In this document: piece after piece, positions 62,126 to 64,000 of the stretch
Position numbering within the stretch: position 1 is the stretch's first letter
Layout: every line of letters begins with the position of its first letter
Source of the DNA: DASYKS01 sp035995205
GTDB taxonomy: Bacteria; Acidobacteriota; Thermoanaerobaculia; Multivoradales; UBA5704
Length of the DNA: 64,000 nt
Assembly: GCA_035995205.1 (NCBI GenBank)
Contig: DASYKS010000018.1
Location: 1-64,000 of the forward strand
Direction: 5' to 3'
Made by a program: the position numbers and the translations under genes
Notes under the pieces: generated by a model
Told to the model about the DNA's origin: nothing
What the model saw: the letters and a program-made list of their open reading frames with translations, nothing else
Database searches by the model: none

Positions 62126-63781
62126 TCAAGGCCGGTTTCCGTCGAGGACAGCCGCCTCGACCTCGTTCGTCGAGCCCTGCGGCGACATGGTGCCGTAACA
62201 GGTCCAGGTCTGTGACGGCGGAACGTTCCCGATCGGGAATCGTTCCGCCGTCGTCCTGGCGAGCCGCTCCGGATCCGACAGATCGAACAGGGCGGCCTCC
62301 GCCCGGTTGCGGGTGGTGTCTCCGGCCGGCGCATGGAACCGGTCGAGCCGGCGGCCGACCGTTTCGAGGTAGTCGAGCAGGATCCCCCGCTCGTCGAAAC
62401 CGAACGGTCCGGAACCGTGGGCCATCAGAATCCAGACGCGCGCCCGTCCGCGCTCTAAATCCACCTGGCGCAGAAGCTCGCGCGGGTCGGCGCGATCGCA
62501 GGTGGCGACTCGAACGTTCCCGGCAAGAGGGATCGACTGCGAGTAGTACGCGTACGCCTGGCCCGCGCCGTAGTACACCCACAGCGCGTCGCCCGGTTGC
62601 CATCGCGCCGCGATCTGTTGCATCACCGGGCGCAGGTGCTCCGGCGTCCAAGGCGGCGGTTGCTGCACGAACGCCCAAACCGCGAACGGCAGGAGGCAGA
62701 GCGGCGCGTACCTGGCAGGTTGCCACCTCAAGAGATCCCCCACCTGTTCGGCTCCCGCGACGAAGGCGAGAAGGAACAACGGTAGGAGAAAGAGACAGAG
62801 GCGGGCGTTGAACGGGTAGGCATGGGCGGCGGAGGCCAACAGTATGAGCGCGATCGGACCGCCGACCAGGGAGCCGAGCAGCGCATCGCGCCGAGCCAGC
62901 CCGACGCAGCCGAAGACGAAGAGGAGGACGAACAGGGCCGGCCACGCGAGGTGCAACGAGCCGTCGAATGCCGTGGGATTCGGGGGGACGCCGAAGGCGT
63001 TTCGAGCCGTCGTCCAAAGCCAGGCGAACGCCCCGGCACGCGGCAGGAACCCCGGCGCCCAGAAACGATGGAGGTAGGCCTCGTCCACGGGCGAAAGAAT
63101 CGACCGCGCGTAAAGGACCGAAGCGGAGACCGCCGCCCCCCAGAACGCGACCAGAGCGAGGCGAAGGCGCCGGTCGGTCCTGCCGTCGGTCCCGCGTGAG
63201 GCGAGCGCGTCCACGAGCAGCACCGCCCCGGCGGCGGTCGTGGCGAACACCGCCGCTTGCGAGACGAACAAAAGCAGGCCCGAGAGAAGCGCGTAGCCGC
63301 AGGCCCCGCGACGAGTGAGGGTGGAGCGCGCGATGCGCAGAGCGATACCGATCACCAGCAAGGTGACGGCCACATCGGACGAGTACTGCTTCAGATTGGA
63401 GGAGAAGAAGATCAGCGGCACGGCGAGCGAAAAAAGAAAAGTCGCGACGATCGTCCCGAGCGGCCGCAGGGCGGCGCGAGCGACGAAATAAAACAGCGCC
63501 GGCCCGGCGACTCCGGCGAGCAGAGGAATGAGGCGAAGGACGTACTCCGAGCCGCCGCACAGCGCGGCCGACAGCTTCACCCCGAGCAGGAAGCCGGGAG
63601 GCGCCACCTGGCCGTAATCGAGCCCGCCGAAGAGATGCGCGACGTCGCGGTCGAGGACATTGCGCGCGACGGCCGCCTCGTCCACCCAGAGGGAAGGATT
63701 CGCAACGTACTGCCAGAGGCGCAATGCGATGCCGAGGAGGATGGCAACCAGCGCCGGGAGCCGGCCGAAGTGGGTCTTCAT
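62126..63781 (-). CDS. Glycosyltransferase family 39-like membrane protein
   Basis: Membrane protein of 551 residues with about ten to eleven transmembrane helices. The first loop NPSLWVDEAAVARNV has the acidic pair expected in GT-C (GT39/ArnT-like) enzymes, followed by HLFGGLDYGQVAPPGFLLGVKL. They transfer sugars from a polyprenyl carrier on the outer side of the membrane. The last 150 residues are a soluble domain. The ATG at 63781 has GGGAGA upstream. Its stop is 1 bp from the end of the convergent permease gene. Confidence 0.82.
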   Translation of the reverse strand: MKTHFGRLPALVAILLGIALRLWQYVANPSLWVDEAAVARNVLDRDVAHLFGGLDYGQVAPPGFLLGVKLSAALCGGSEYVLRLIPLLAGVAGPALFYFVARAALRPLGTIVATFLFSLAVPLIFFSSNLKQYSSDVAVTLLVIGIALRIARSTLTRRGACGYALLSGLLLFVSQAAVFATTAAGAVLLVDALASRGTDGRTDRRLRLALVAFWGAAVSASVLYARSILSPVDEAYLHRFWAPGFLPRAGAFAWLWTTARNAFGVPPNPTAFDGSLHLAWPALFVLLFVFGCVGLARRDALLGSLVGGPIALILLASAAHAYPFNARLCLFLLPLFLLAFVAGAEQVGDLLRWQPARYAPLCLLPFAVWAFVQQPPPWTPEHLRPVMQQIAARWQPGDALWVYYGAGQAYAYYSQSIPLAGNVRVATCDRADPRELLRQVDLERGRARVWILMAHGSGPFGFDERGILLDYLETVGRRLDRFHAPAGDTTRNRAEAALFDLSDPERLARTTAERFPIGNVPPSQTWTCYGTMSPQGSTNEVEAAVLDGNRP

Positions 63782-63859
63782 CAAGGTCTCCCGGGCCGTG
63801 GCGCCGATTGTACCAAGCGCCCGGCCCAAGAGTTTGCCCGCGATGGGCTGGCGCGTTTC

Positions 63860-64000
63860 TCAGGTACTGACCGGGAACTTGAAGCCCAGGTAGGTCGTGG
63901 AGCTGATCCCCATCAAAGCCAAGAGCGTCGGTGAGAAATCCGGCATGCTGAGCGCATGCATGATCGAACCGATAAAGACGCCGCCCAACACGAAGGTCCA
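63860..64000 (-). CDS. C-terminus of a membrane protein (5' end outside the window)
   Basis: Forty-six codons are visible: FVLGGVFIGSIMHALSMPDF, then SPTLLALMGISSTTYLGFKFPVST and a stop. Two hydrophobic helices are visible. Too short to assign a family. It is upstream of the GT39-like gene on the same strand, 78 bp away. Confidence 0.6.
   Translation of the reverse strand, partial: WTFVLGGVFIGSIMHALSMPDFSPTLLALMGISSTTYLGFKFPVST

Overview
The window is GC-rich and gene-dense, with many 4-bp start/stop overlaps, a FtsX/MacB-type permease with eight-hundred residues and no ABC ATPase beside it, NIPSNAP and TPM proteins, an aspzincin-type peptidase, toxin-antitoxin pairs and abundant intergenic hairpins. 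This suits a soil or sediment bacterium of the Acidobacteriota or a neighbouring phylum. That placement is inferred from gene content; no rRNA, tRNA or CRISPR array was seen.

Layout. 1-9.9 kb: end of an amidohydrolase, a DUF488 protein, a PAS hybrid histidine kinase, a DMT exporter, a UPF0175/DUF3368 toxin-antitoxin pair, a two-gene biotin carboxylase/biotin carrier operon and a sulfotransferase-like protein. 9.9-13.2 kb: three related secreted proteins of unknown function, with endonuclease III between the second and third. 13.2-21.5 kb: two TPM proteins, ArfB, a sugar dehydrogenase lipoprotein, a PhyH oxygenase, a decayed molybdopterin oxidoreductase, a coupled pair of unknown genes and a transporter remnant. 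21.7-28.3 kb: ECF sigma factor with YCII partner, a 450-bp array of 21-nt units, a DUF4062-STAND-repeat protein and a Lys-type metallopeptidase.

28.4-33.3 kb: an NAD-linked formate dehydrogenase operon. The catalytic subunit has an in-frame UGA at its active site, followed by a SECIS-like hairpin, so it is probably a selenoprotein. Its usual N-terminal Fe-S region is encoded by a separate gene at the other end of the operon, beyond a NuoE-NuoF fusion. 33.4-39.9 kb: a Trypco2 - trypsin - MoxR ATPase - FGE-fusion - FGE operon that looks like a predicted NTP-dependent conflict (defence-type) system. It is the best candidate for a poorly described system here.

40-54 kb: orphan antitoxin with a toxin stump, two linked glucosidase genes, QueG, a PHA-family protein, a secreted GDSL hydrolase with a dockerin, an L,D-transpeptidase, a GNAT enzyme, an alpha/beta hydrolase and a methyltransferase-like protein. 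54-64 kb: VOC and NIPSNAP proteins, a VapBC-type pair, a DUF6345-like lipoprotein, an ArsR/SRPBCC pair with a readable promoter-operator, the permease, a GT39-like membrane protein and the end of another membrane protein.

Two repeat classes run through the window. First, three intergenic arrays of contiguous 21-22-nt self-complementary units differ in sequence but share the same design; all lie a short distance upstream of a gene or operon start. Second, there is a set of large hairpin elements. Two share an identical 44-nt core while their arms differ but remain complementary, and two others lie in frame inside coding sequences.
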